A DNA stretch of 15,422 nucleotides from Acidimicrobiia bacterium (lineage in GTDB: Bacteria > Actinomycetota > Acidimicrobiia > Spongiisociales > UBA5794): contig JABDMN010000276.1 in NCBI GenBank assembly GCA_013001485.1, forward strand, positions 1 to 15,422. The letters run 5' to 3'. Below the pieces are notes generated by a model. That model was not told where the DNA came from and did no database searches. It worked only from the letters and a program-made list of their open reading frames with translations. Positions 1 through 7,882 of this stretch are shown one piece after another. Position 1 is the first letter of the stretch. Each line of letters begins with the position of its first letter. The position numbers and the translations under genes were made by a program.

Positions 1-944
1 GAGTCGAGCTCATGACGGTCCTGTTGGGAATGGCACCGACTTCGGAGATCGAGGAGTCGCCACCGTTCGAACCCAAACCCGTGCCGGATGGTGCCGAGCT
101 CGTGGTGCGGGAAACGGCCCGTCGAGCCGGGCGTCTCCTTGGTGCGGCGCGGTCCGCAAGACAAGCCTCGGGCGATCTCCAGGCGGCAGCCCTCGAGGTG
201 GCTCGACGGGCTCGCGCTATCTCCTACTCGCTCGGGTCGGGGTGGCTGTCTCCGGCGGCCAAGACGCCGCTCAACAAGACGATCGGCCCCAATCGCCGGT
301 TCGCCACCCTCGACATGGATTTGGCAGCGGTCAAGGGAATCAAGAACAAGCTCGGCGGCACGGTCAACGATGCCGTGCTCACCATCGTGGCGGGTGCGAT
401 CCGCCGCTTCCTGGAGCGCAGCGGTGCAGAGTCAGATGGCGGTCCGTTCCGCGTGATGGCGCCGGTCTCGGTGCGCCCCCCCGGAGGGCAGGCTGCGTCA
501 GGCAACCATGTGGCGATGTGGCTGGCTGAGTTGCCGATCGACGAGCCAGACCCCAAGGAGCGGTTCCGGCTGGTAGCTGAGGAAACCCTCAAGCTGAAGG
601 AGACTGATCAGGCTCTGGGAGCATCACTGCTCGTTCAACTCTCCTCGGGAGCCCCGGTCACCCTGGTCTCGCTGGGTACCCGGCTGGCGGCATCGGCCCG
701 GCCGTTCAACATGACGGTCACCAACATCCCGGGACCGCAGTTCCCCATCTTTCTCCTGGAATCCGAGATGGTGGGCCAGTATCCGCTGGTGCCCTTGTGG
801 AAGGGGCACGGTCTGGGTATTGCTCTCTTCAGCTACGCGGGGAAGTTGATGTGGGGGTTCAACGGGGACTTCGACGTGATGGATGACATGGCCGCTCTCG
901 TCGAGTGTGTCGAAGAGTCCTTCGCTGAGCTCGTCGACCTCTAG
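1..944 (+). CDS. WS/DGAT-family O-acyltransferase (wax ester synthase / diacylglycerol acyltransferase), 5'-truncated by window edge
   Basis: This is the C-terminal part of a bifunctional wax-ester synthase/acyl-CoA:diacylglycerol acyltransferase, the family that makes storage wax esters and triacylglycerol in actinobacteria. An ATG at 12 opens the longest complete ORF, but the frame stays open to base 3 with no stop. The family is usually about 450-480 residues with an N-terminal HHxxxDG active site, so the gene almost certainly starts upstream and the catalytic histidines lie outside the window. What is visible matches the C-terminal half. There is a PLNKTIGPNRRFATLD block, the NDAVLTIVAGAIRRFL helix, the NMTVTNIPGPQFPIFLL block followed by YPLVPL, and the closing GDFDVMDDM segment. 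The gene converges on a phosphofructokinase gene, and its stop (942-944) lies in the first copy of a 28-bp tandem duplication. Family assignment is confident. Substrate, and whether it is active, cannot be judged here. Confidence 0.9.
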   Translation, partial: VELMTVLLGMAPTSEIEESPPFEPKPVPDGAELVVRETARRAGRLLGAARSARQASGDLQAAALEVARRARAISYSLGSGWLSPAAKTPLNKTIGPNRRFATLDMDLAAVKGIKNKLGGTVNDAVLTIVAGAIRRFLERSGAESDGGPFRVMAPVSVRPPGGQAASGNHVAMWLAELPIDEPDPKERFRLVAEETLKLKETDQALGASLLVQLSSGAPVTLVSLGTRLAASARPFNMTVTNIPGPQFPIFLLESEMVGQYPLVPLWKGHGLGIALFSYAGKLMWGFNGDFDVMDDMAALVECVEESFAELVDL

Positions 945-984
945 CCGAAGAAGGTCGCTCGTCGACCTCTAGCCGAAGAAGGTC
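929..984. repeat. Perfect 28-bp tandem duplication at a convergent gene junction
   Basis: Bases 929-956 are repeated exactly at 957-984, with one further matching base at 985. The unit contains CTAG with flanking bases. In copy 1 the TAG at 942-944 ends the WS/DGAT gene. In copy 2 the CTA at 969-971 is the stop of the minus-strand phosphofructokinase. Collapsing the duplication would leave both genes intact but sharing one CTAG, as the dnaE/ArsA junction at 6872-6875 does today. No residue of either protein is altered by the duplication. Confidence 0.95.
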
Positions 985-988
985 GACG
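960..988. terminator. Inverted repeat between convergent genes, possible bidirectional terminator
   Basis: CGTCGACCT (960-968) and AGGTCGACG (980-988) are perfect 9-base complementary arms around an 11-base loop, which holds the minus-strand stop codon. The stem is GC-rich with no following T-run on either strand, so it would have to be a non-canonical terminator. The equivalent hairpin in the left repeat copy has only six paired bases (935-940 against 952-957 at best), so the intact stem belongs to the right copy. Function is inferred from position alone. Confidence 0.35.
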
Positions 989-1994
989 CCACGTCGTAGA
1001 TGTCTTCGGTCACTCCACGAACTGTGGAACACGCCTCTTCCAACGACACCGGGACGATCTCCGATCCCCGCAGCGCAACCATCACCCCGGACTCGCCGGC
1101 GACGGCAAGGTCAGCTGCAGCGACGCCAAGCCGTGTCGCCAGCACCCGATCGAACGCGGTGGGGGTGCCGCCTCGCTGAACGTGGCCGAGCACCGTGACC
1201 CGTGTCTCGAACCCGGTGAGGTCTTCAATCGTGGGCGCAAGGGAGTAGGCGACACCACCGAGGCGTTCGAACCCGAACGCGTCTTTCCGAACGTCGAGCT
1301 TCACCCCTTTTGGAGGGGCCACCCCCTCGGCGACCACCACGATGGAGAACCGTCTGCCCGCCCGGTACCGCTTCTTCACAATCGAGGCGACCTCGTCGAG
1401 GTCGTACGGGACCTCGGGGATCAAGATGGCGTCGGCACCACCGGCGATCCCGGAATAGGTGGCGATCCACCCCTTGGTGCGGCCCATCACCTCGAGCAGC
1501 ATCACCCGGTTGTGAGCCTCGGCGGTCGATGCGAGTCGGTCGATGGCCTCCGTGGCCACACTGACCGCGGTGTCGAACCCAAACGTCATATCGGTGCCGT
1601 TGATGTCGTTGTCAATGGTCTTCGGCACCCCGATGACGTTGAGTCCCTCCTCCGACAGCTGGAGAGCCGACCTCAGGGTTCCGTCACCCCCGATGACGAC
1701 CAACGTGTCGATCCCTGTCTTGCGGAGTGTGTTCTTGCACGACTCGAGCCCGGTGCCGTGGACATAGGGGTCCATGCGCGAGGTGCCCAGCATGGTGCCG
1801 CCACGAGTGAGGATGCCACGGACGTCGTCACGGTCGAGCGACACCGTGTCGCCCTCGATGAGGCCCTGCCAACCGTTGAGGATGCCCAGTACCTCGACGT
1901 CGTGAGTCTCCGTCGCCCTCACGGTGACTCCCCGGATAACCGCGTTGAGCCCGGGGCAATCGCCGCCAGCGGTGAGGATGCCGATGACGCTCAT
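969..1994 (-). CDS. pfkA: 6-phosphofructokinase, ATP-type signature (group III / mixed-substrate PFK)
   Basis: A 341-residue phosphofructokinase that phosphorylates fructose 6-phosphate to the 1,6-bisphosphate in glycolysis. The N-terminal loop TAGGDCPGLN (8-17) is typical. The nucleotide site reads GGDGT (102-106), with glycine where PPi-dependent enzymes have aspartate (E. coli position 104), which predicts ATP use. The catalytic loop PKTIDND (124-130) carries the lysine found in actinobacterial group III enzymes. MGR (170-172) and HVQRGGTPTAFD (271-282) are substrate-site blocks. The start is set at ATG 1994: an upstream in-frame start would add 28 unlike residues inside the preceding gene, while the family starts just before GILTAGGD. 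One base separates this ATG from the TGA of the upstream PFK paralogue, so the two are probably translationally coupled. Cofactor preference is inferred from the signature. Confidence 0.93.
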   Translation of the reverse strand: MSVIGILTAGGDCPGLNAVIRGVTVRATETHDVEVLGILNGWQGLIEGDTVSLDRDDVRGILTRGGTMLGTSRMDPYVHGTGLESCKNTLRKTGIDTLVVIGGDGTLRSALQLSEEGLNVIGVPKTIDNDINGTDMTFGFDTAVSVATEAIDRLASTAEAHNRVMLLEVMGRTKGWIATYSGIAGGADAILIPEVPYDLDEVASIVKKRYRAGRRFSIVVVAEGVAPPKGVKLDVRKDAFGFERLGGVAYSLAPTIEDLTGFETRVTVLGHVQRGGTPTAFDRVLATRLGVAAADLAVAGESGVMVALRGSEIVPVSLEEACSTVRGVTEDIYDVASTFFG

Positions 1995-1995
1995 G

Positions 1996-3144
1996 TCAGT
2001 ACAGGAACATCGGTTTGCCGGTGACGTGGCGGAGCTTGGGTCGATAGGCCTCGAGGTCATACAGCTCGTCGACATCAACCCGCTTCACGCCCTCGTTCGT
2101 CACCGAGATCGGCACTGCCGTGTAGGTGCCGGATCGCAACGCCACCATGCGGCCGGACGCTCCCTCGAGAGCGAGGTCGGCCGCCATGACGGCGTAGTTG
2201 GTGGCCACCATCAGGTCGAGGGAATCGGGGCTTCCCGACCGCATCAGATACGCAACCTGCTGGTAGATGATCTTCTGGCCGGTGATCTCCTTGAGCATTT
2301 CACCGGTCATCTGGCCGACTCCGCCCAGCTTGCGGTGCCCGTAGGCGTCTGCCTCGCCGCTCAGGTGCATCTCGCCGCCTTCGATGTGGGCTCCCTCAGA
2401 GATGGTCATCATTGCGTAGTTGGAGGGGTTGGACGCCTTGTCCTGAACGAGCTGCTCTGCAAGCCGGTTGATGTCGAAGGGAACCTCCGAAATCACCGCT
2501 CTGTCGACGCCGGAGAGATAGGCCGTCACGAGCGAGGTCTGGCCGCTGTATCGCCCGAAGAGCTCGACGACGGCGATCCTCTCGTGAGAGCCCGTTGAGG
2601 TACGCAGGTTGTGGATGAACTGGACGCCGCGGGTTACTGCCGTCGAGAACCCGATGCAGTAGTCGGTTCCGTGCACGTCGTTGTCCATGGTCTTGGGAAC
2701 CGCGATGACCGGCACACCCTCTTCATGGAGACGCAATCCATAGCTGAGGGTGTCGTCGCCGCCAATGGGGATCATCACGTCGATGCCCTGGGATTCGAGA
2801 ACCCTGATGGCGTGGTCGGTGAAGTCGTAGGGGCCGTCGCCGACTGCTCGGTCGGCAAGGAACTCCGGGACCTCGGAGGGCCGTACCTTGCCGGGGTTGG
2901 TTCTCGATGTGTGGAGGAAGGTGCCTCCCGTCCGGTCGACGGTGCGGACGCGAGCGCGGGTGAGGGGCAGCAAGTTCTCGGCAACGCTGGCAGCGTCGTC
3001 CGGGTTCGTGTTGAGGATGCCGCCCCAGCCTCGACGGATTCCGACTACTTCGTGCCCGAGGTCATCGACGCGGTTTACGACCGCCTTGATGCAGGCGTTG
3101 AGGCCCGGTACGTCCCCGCCGCCGGTGAGAATTCCGATACGCAT
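1996..3144 (-). CDS. pfp: Phosphofructokinase, pyrophosphate-type signature (PPi-PFK-like)
   Basis: A 382-residue member of the phosphofructokinase family, first gene of a two-gene PFK unit. The N-terminal loop is [10 protein letters not shown] (7-16). The nucleotide site reads GGDDT (128-132), and the second aspartate replaces the glycine of ATP enzymes. With lysine in PKTMDND (150-156) this is the Asp104/Lys124 combination that marks PPi-dependent PFKs such as the Amycolatopsis enzyme. FGRYSG (196-201) corresponds to the MGR substrate block. PPi enzymes run the step reversibly and are generally not allosterically controlled. ATG 3144 is chosen as start because a GGGGAG lies four bases upstream. 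A TTG at 3156 would add four residues and place that ribosome-binding site inside the gene. The two PFKs are clearly diverged paralogues, not a recent duplication. Using PPi as phosphoryl donor is a prediction from motif only. Confidence 0.92.
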   Translation of the reverse strand: MRIGILTGGGDVPGLNACIKAVVNRVDDLGHEVVGIRRGWGGILNTNPDDAASVAENLLPLTRARVRTVDRTGGTFLHTSRTNPGKVRPSEVPEFLADRAVGDGPYDFTDHAIRVLESQGIDVMIPIGGDDTLSYGLRLHEEGVPVIAVPKTMDNDVHGTDYCIGFSTAVTRGVQFIHNLRTSTGSHERIAVVELFGRYSGQTSLVTAYLSGVDRAVISEVPFDINRLAEQLVQDKASNPSNYAMMTISEGAHIEGGEMHLSGEADAYGHRKLGGVGQMTGEMLKEITGQKIIYQQVAYLMRSGSPDSLDLMVATNYAVMAADLALEGASGRMVALRSGTYTAVPISVTNEGVKRVDVDELYDLEAYRPKLRHVTGKPMFLY

Positions 3145-3347
3145 GATGCTCCCCAATTGCTGTTTTCGGCATCACAGGATGCTCGCGGCGGGAGCCTAGC
3201 CCGCGTGGGGTTTGGCTCCGAGACTCGCCACGGCAGCCTCGGTCTCCGCCGTTGTGGAGTGACGGTTTTCGCGGGTCGCTGGCGCGGAGGGCGACTGGTA
3301 TCGTCGGTGCTTACACGCATGTAGTTCTCTGCTCGGGGCGCGGTCAG
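3145..3347. other. Divergent intergenic region between the PFK pair and dnaE (203 bp)
   Basis: This gap must hold the promoters of both the PFK pair (leftward) and dnaE (rightward). Facing dnaE, TGGTATCGT (3296-3304) resembles an extended -10 element (TGN-TATNNT) about 44 bases before the GTG start, without a convincing -35. Facing the PFKs, TAGGCT (minus strand, 3198-3193) is a weak -10 candidate. GGAGCC (3191-3196) and GGCTCC (3214-3219) form a six-base inverted repeat with a 17-base loop, overlapping the leftward candidate. No coding potential or RNA gene is evident. Confidence 0.35.
3149..3154 (-). promoter_or_regulatory. Ribosome-binding site deciding the PPi-type PFK start
   Basis: On the minus strand this reads GGGGAG, four bases before the ATG at 3144. 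It would fall within the coding region if the TTG at 3156 were used, so it supports the ATG. It is one of the few clear Shine-Dalgarno-like sequences in the window. Confidence 0.6.
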
Positions 3348-6300
3348 GTGAGTAGTTCGGCTTCCAAGAACGATCAGTTCGTCCATCTCCACGTCCACAC
3401 CGAGTTCTCAATGCTCGACGGTGCTGCTCGTGTGGATGACCTCGTCGCCGCCGTGGCCGCCGACGATCAACCGGCTGTCGCCATCACCGATCACGGTGTC
3501 CTTTACGGCGTCGTCGACTTCTACAAGGCGGCTCGCACTACAGGTGTGAAGCCGATCATTGGCATTGAGGCCTACGTGACTCCCGGTTCCCGGTTCGATC
3601 GCCCGCGCCGCAGCGACGACCTGCGGTTCCACATGAACCTGCTTGCCGTGAACGACACGGGGTATCGCAACCTGATGACGCTGGCTTCGCGGGCGTACCT
3701 CGACGGGTTCTATTACAAGCCGCGCATGGATCGCGAGCTCCTGGCTGAGTATTCCGAGGGACTGGTGGCCACAAGTGGATGCCTGGGAGGCCACGTCCCC
3801 CAGCTTCTTGCCCCGGACGCCTCCGGCGAGGAAGGGAATCAGGGTCAGGAACGCGACTACGAGGCCGCGCTCGAGGCAGCCGGGATGTACCAGGACATCT
3901 TCGGCAAGGACTCGTTCTACATCGAGATTCAGAACCATGGCATCCCTGCTCAGCAGCGGGTCATGGGTGATCTGCTGTCCATCGCGTCATCGATCGACGC
4001 ACCGCTTCTGGCCACGAACGACACCCATTACACCTATGCGTCCGAGGCCGACGCCCACGACGCGCTTCTGTGCATTCAGACCGGGGCGATCAAGTCGGAA
4101 GAGAAGCGTTTCAAGTTCCAGTCGAACGAGTTCTACGTGAAGTCGGCCGCCGAGATGCGAGCGTTGTTCCCCGAGGCCGACTTCCCCGGCGCATGTGACA
4201 ACACACTCGAAATCGCCGAACGCGCCGATGTCACCCTGGAGTTCGACAAGATCTTGCTGCCCCACTTCCCTGTGCCCACCGGGGAGTCCGAGACGGCGTA
4301 TCTCGCCTCGCTGGTCGTCGCTGGTGCTCGCCAACGCTACGGAGAGGTGCTGCCCGCCGAGGTCTCCGAGCGGATCGACTACGAACTGAGAGTCATCGAC
4401 GACATGGGGTTCTCGTCGTACTTCCTGATCGTCTGGGACCTCATCCGCTACGCCAAGGAGCGGGGGATCCGCACCGGACCGGGTCGTGGAAGCGCCGCCG
4501 GCTCGATCGTTGCCTACAGCCTCGGGATCACCGCGCTCGATCCCATCCACTACGGGCTCATTTTCGAGCGGTTCCTCAATCCCGGCCGGCGTGAGATGCC
4601 CGACATCGACATGGATTTCGATGAGCGCTATCGCACTGAGATGATCCGCTACTGCGCCGAGCGGTATGGCTCGGACCATGTAGCCCAGATCGTCACGTTC
4701 TCAACGATCAAGGGTCGGCAGGCGGTGCGAGATGCTGCCCGGGTGCTCGGATTTCCCTACGGACTCGGCGACAAGGTCGCCAAGCTCATGCCGCCTGCAA
4801 TCCTCGGCCGTGAGGCTTCGTTGTCGCAGTGCCTGGATGCCCCGCACGCGGACTCAGATCAAGAGCTGCGGGACCACTTCACGGCCGCGTCGGGACTCCG
4901 CACCGCCTATGAGACCGACCCCGATATCAAGCTCGTGGTCGACACCGCGCGAGGCCTTGAAGGTCTCCGTCGCCAGGACTCCATCCATGCAGCCGCAGTG
5001 GTGATCTCAGCCCAGCCGCTGACTGACATCGTGCCTCTGCAGCGCAAGGGTGAGGACGCCGAGGTTGTCACCCAGTACGAGATGCACGCCGTCGAGGCCC
5101 TCGGCTTGCTGAAGATGGATTTTCTGGGCCTGCGCAACCTGTCCACCATCGAACGGGCACTCGAGCTCATCGAAACCAATACCGGCGAGCGCATCGACAT
5201 CGACAACATCCCGCTCGACGATCCCGGCGTATTCACCATGTTGCAGGCTGGGGAGTCCATGGGCGTGTTCCAGTTCGAGGGTGGTCCGATGCGATCGCTG
5301 ATGCGCAACCTCAAGCCCGAACGGTTCGACCATCTTGTGGCCCTGAACGCCCTGTATCGGCCTGGCCCGCTCGGTGCGGGCATGCACACCGAGTACGCCG
5401 ACCGCAAGAACGGGCGGTCAGAGATCAGCTATCTGCATCCCGACCTCGAACCGATCCTTGGCGACTCCTACGGGATCATGGTGTTCCAGGAGCAGGTCAT
5501 GCAGGTGGCTCAGACGATGGCCGGGTTCTCGATGATCGAGGCCGATGGCCTGCGCAAGGCAATGGGCAAGAAGATCCCGTCGGTCATGGCTGCCCAGCAG
5601 GAGAAGTTCGTCGCTGGCTGCGTGGCGGAGGGCTATGACGAGGCTCTCGGCAAGGAGTTGTTCGGATTCATCGAGCACTTCGCCGGATACGGGTTCAACC
5701 GATCCCACTCTGCCGCCTACGGCCTCGTGGCGTATCAGACGGCGTGGCTGAAACACCGGTACCCGGCCGAGTACATGGCCGCACTTCTGACATCCTCCAA
5801 GCGCGACAAGGACCGAACCGCGATCTATCTCCACGAGTGCCGGCGGATGGGCATCGACGTCACCGTCCCGGACGTCAACACGTCGCAATCGGACTTCGTC
5901 GCCACTGACGGCAGCATCGTCTTCGGGCTCTCCGCCGTCCGCAACGTCGGTGAGGGAGTTGTCGAGTTGACCGTTTTGGAGCGAGACAAGAACGGCCCGT
6001 TCGCCGACTTCAAGGACTTCGTCGATCGTGTCGACCTGTCGGTGCTCAACAAGAGGACGATCGAGTCACTGGTCAAGGCCGGCGGGTTCGACTCCCTGGG
6101 TCATGCCCGACGCGGGCTGCTGCTCGTGTTCGAACAGATGCTCGACGCCGCTGTGGGACGTCGTCGGGCAGAGGCGATGGGCCAATACAGCCTGTTCGGT
6201 GGTGACGACGGTGCGGTGGTCGAGCACCCCGTCGTGATCCCCGAAGACGAGTGGGACAAGAAGACCCGGCTCGCGTTCGAGAAGGAGATGCTCGGCCTCT

Positions 6301-6875
6301 ATGTCTCGGATCATCCGCTGTTCGGCGTCGGAAAGGTGCTCGAGTCGATGTCGACAGCCACCATTCCGGGCCTGCTCGACATGGATGACAAGGCGTCTGT
6401 GACGGTCGGCGGCATCGTCGGTGCGATCACGCGGCGCTACACCAAGGCGGGCGACCCGATGTTCTTCTTCTCGCTGGAGGACCTGGAGGGGAGTGTCGAG
6501 GTGGTCTGCTTCCCCCGCACCGTCGCCGAGTACGGGCCGCTGATTCGAGAGGACGCCATCCTCCTTGTTGGGGGCCGGCTCGATCACAACGGCGACGGGG
6601 TGAAGGTCATCGGCCAGGAGCTCCGCGAGCCGACGCTCGACGCCGGCGAGGCCGTGCGGCTTCGGGTCCCGGCGGCCCGTCTATCACGCGCCGTGGTCGA
6701 TCGCCTGCGCGCGTTGCTGCGCAACCATCCGGGCGCGGCTGCCGTGTATCTCCACATGGTGGGTGATGACTCGGGCGAGAAGGTCATCAAGCTTGGCGAC
6801 GACCACCGGGTCGAGCCCCGAACTGCGTTGTACGCCGAGCTCCGTGAGCTGTTGGGCCCGAGCGCAGTCCTCTAG
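3348..6875 (+). CDS. dnaE: DNA polymerase III alpha subunit (DnaE1-type replicative polymerase)
   Basis: Catalytic subunit of the replicative polymerase, 1175 residues, close to the length usual in actinobacteria. The N-terminal PHP domain opens with HLHVHTE (13-19), followed by ITDHGVLYG. M. tuberculosis DnaE1 proofreads with this domain, and the metal-ligand motifs look intact here. The polymerase core has PDIDMDFDER (from 418), giving aspartates 419 and 421, and KMDFLGLRNLS with the third catalytic aspartate near 591. The QYSLF at 946-950, in the linker after the fingers, is a beta-clamp-binding motif of the expected form. An OB-fold follows (VTVGGIVGAITRRYTKAGD). GTG 3348 is chosen because it starts just before the conserved PHP opening. 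The longer frame from 3252 adds residues with no family match and crosses the likely promoter. The stop shares CTAG with the convergent ATPase gene. No intein or truncation is seen. Confidence 0.97.
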   Translation: MSSSASKNDQFVHLHVHTEFSMLDGAARVDDLVAAVAADDQPAVAITDHGVLYGVVDFYKAARTTGVKPIIGIEAYVTPGSRFDRPRRSDDLRFHMNLLAVNDTGYRNLMTLASRAYLDGFYYKPRMDRELLAEYSEGLVATSGCLGGHVPQLLAPDASGEEGNQGQERDYEAALEAAGMYQDIFGKDSFYIEIQNHGIPAQQRVMGDLLSIASSIDAPLLATNDTHYTYASEADAHDALLCIQTGAIKSEEKRFKFQSNEFYVKSAAEMRALFPEADFPGACDNTLEIAERADVTLEFDKILLPHFPVPTGESETAYLASLVVAGARQRYGEVLPAEVSERIDYELRVIDDMGFSSYFLIVWDLIRYAKERGIRTGPGRGSAAGSIVAYSLGITALDPIHYGLIFERFLNPGRREMPDIDMDFDERYRTEMIRYCAERYGSDHVAQIVTFSTIKGRQAVRDAARVLGFPYGLGDKVAKLMPPAILGREASLSQCLDAPHADSDQELRDHFTAASGLRTAYETDPDIKLVVDTARGLEGLRRQDSIHAAAVVISAQPLTDIVPLQRKGEDAEVVTQYEMHAVEALGLLKMDFLGLRNLSTIERALELIETNTGERIDIDNIPLDDPGVFTMLQAGESMGVFQFEGGPMRSLMRNLKPERFDHLVALNALYRPGPLGAGMHTEYADRKNGRSEISYLHPDLEPILGDSYGIMVFQEQVMQVAQTMAGFSMIEADGLRKAMGKKIPSVMAAQQEKFVAGCVAEGYDEALGKELFGFIEHFAGYGFNRSHSAAYGLVAYQTAWLKHRYPAEYMAALLTSSKRDKDRTAIYLHECRRMGIDVTVPDVNTSQSDFVATDGSIVFGLSAVRNVGEGVVELTVLERDKNGPFADFKDFVDRVDLSVLNKRTIESLVKAGGFDSLGHARRGLLLVFEQMLDAAVGRRRAEAMGQYSLFGGDDGAVVEHPVVIPEDEWDKKTRLAFEKEMLGLYVSDHPLFGVGKVLESMSTATIPGLLDMDDKASVTVGGIVGAITRRYTKAGDPMFFFSLEDLEGSVEVVCFPRTVAEYGPLIREDAILLVGGRLDHNGDGVKVIGQELREPTLDAGEAVRLRVPAARLSRAVVDRLRALLRNHPGAAAVYLHMVGDDSGEKVIKLGDDHRVEPRTALYAELRELLGPSAVL

Positions 6876-7882
6876 GGAGTGGTGGGCAGTCCGTCGGCGA
6901 GCGTGTCGAGAGCATCGGCGTCCGTCGGCGGAGTGGCCAACCAGGGAACCGCGACCACATCAACGCCGTATCGCTCAGAGAACTCTGCCTGCACCCGTGC
7001 TCCCTTGTGAGCCTCGGTGCCCCATCGTTCGATTGCCTTGTCGGCGATGACCCCGATCTTGCCTTCGACCCCGCTGGGGCCGGCGTCGGCCCACTCAGCT
7101 GGAAGGGCCCGATTGAAGACCACGAGCTCCGGTTTCTCGATGCTGCCGAAGAACCGGTGCGCCTCGCGAAGGGGCGTGGGGTCTGATGTGGTGACGACGA
7201 CTGTCGTGGCTTCGGCGAGGTGACGTTCGACGTGCCGGGCTCGTGCCGAAATGCCGTCATGGAGGGTTCGCAGGTCGACGAAGAAGTCGGCTATCTCTTC
7301 GAGCAGCGGTCCACCCAATACCGAGTCGGCCAGGCGAAGTGCCGGCCGGGCGGCGATGCGATACAAGGCCTTTCGCCCGGGGAGGCGAGCCCCCGTGATC
7401 CACCGCAACAGGCGCCCCCCGATGAGATTTCGCATGTTGGCCGGTGCCTCGAAGAAGTCGATGCCTCCTGCCGACGGGGGTGTGTCGACGACGATCACCT
7501 CCCATCTGCCTGACTCGATGTACCGCGACATCTCCTCGCCGGCGGCGTAGGACTGGGCGGCAGGGAAGCGATCGGCGATCGCCCTGAAGTACGGGTTGGC
7601 GAGCAACCGGTCTGCGACGTCAGGCTCGGCGTGCTGGTTGACCATTGCCTCCCACGACGCGGTCACGTCGAGCATCGCTGCCGAGAGGCCAGGTTCGTTA
7701 GGAACGGGCTCGGGATCGTTGCCGAGCTCGTCGAGACCCAGCGCGTCGGCGAGCCGCCGAGCGGGGTCGACCGTGAGCACGAGGGCGGACGATCCTTGTC
7801 TCGCAGCGCGGACCGCGGTAGCCGCGGCCAGCGTCGTCTTGCCGACACCTCCCGCACCGGTGACGACTACGACCCTGCTCAT
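6872..7882 (-). CDS. ArsA/Get3-family ATPase, second subunit of a pair (Rv3680-like)
   Basis: A 336-residue deviant-Walker ATPase resembling M. tuberculosis Rv3680. The P-loop is GAGGVGKTT (9-17). It lacks the signature lysine of classical ArsA/Get3 loops (GKGG), as I recall Rv3680 also does. TVDPARRLADALG (37-49) corresponds to the Rv3680 TIDPAKRLAQALG block, and VVVDTPPSAGGIDFFEAP holds the switch region DTPP (133-136). No arsenite-binding cysteines are evident, so an arsenic pump role is unlikely. The mycobacterial pair is described as a Get3-like complex, so a client-protein or envelope-linked role is more plausible. The ATG overlaps the stop of the upstream ATPase by four bases (ATGA, 7879-7882), which supports co-translation of the two subunits. 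The stop is palindromically shared with dnaE. Confidence 0.9.
   Translation of the reverse strand: MSRVVVVTGAGGVGKTTLAAATAVRAARQGSSALVLTVDPARRLADALGLDELGNDPEPVPNEPGLSAAMLDVTASWEAMVNQHAEPDVADRLLANPYFRAIADRFPAAQSYAAGEEMSRYIESGRWEVIVVDTPPSAGGIDFFEAPANMRNLIGGRLLRWITGARLPGRKALYRIAARPALRLADSVLGGPLLEEIADFFVDLRTLHDGISARARHVERHLAEATTVVVTTSDPTPLREAHRFFGSIEKPELVVFNRALPAEWADAGPSGVEGKIGVIADKAIERWGTEAHKGARVQAEFSERYGVDVVAVPWLATPPTDADALDTLADGLPTTP

Noticed and set aside
1182..2024. 280-residue plus-strand frame antisense to the ATP-type PFK
   Set aside because: Shadow of a highly conserved phosphofructokinase, with no family resemblance of its own.
2611..3324. 237-residue plus-strand frame across the PPi-type PFK and the intergenic region
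   Set aside because: Antisense to conserved PFK sequence, and its end runs through the presumed dnaE promoter.
3252..3347. Upstream extension of dnaE by 32 residues
   Set aside because: The added residues have no counterpart in DnaE1 proteins and would overlap the extended -10-like element at 3296-3304.
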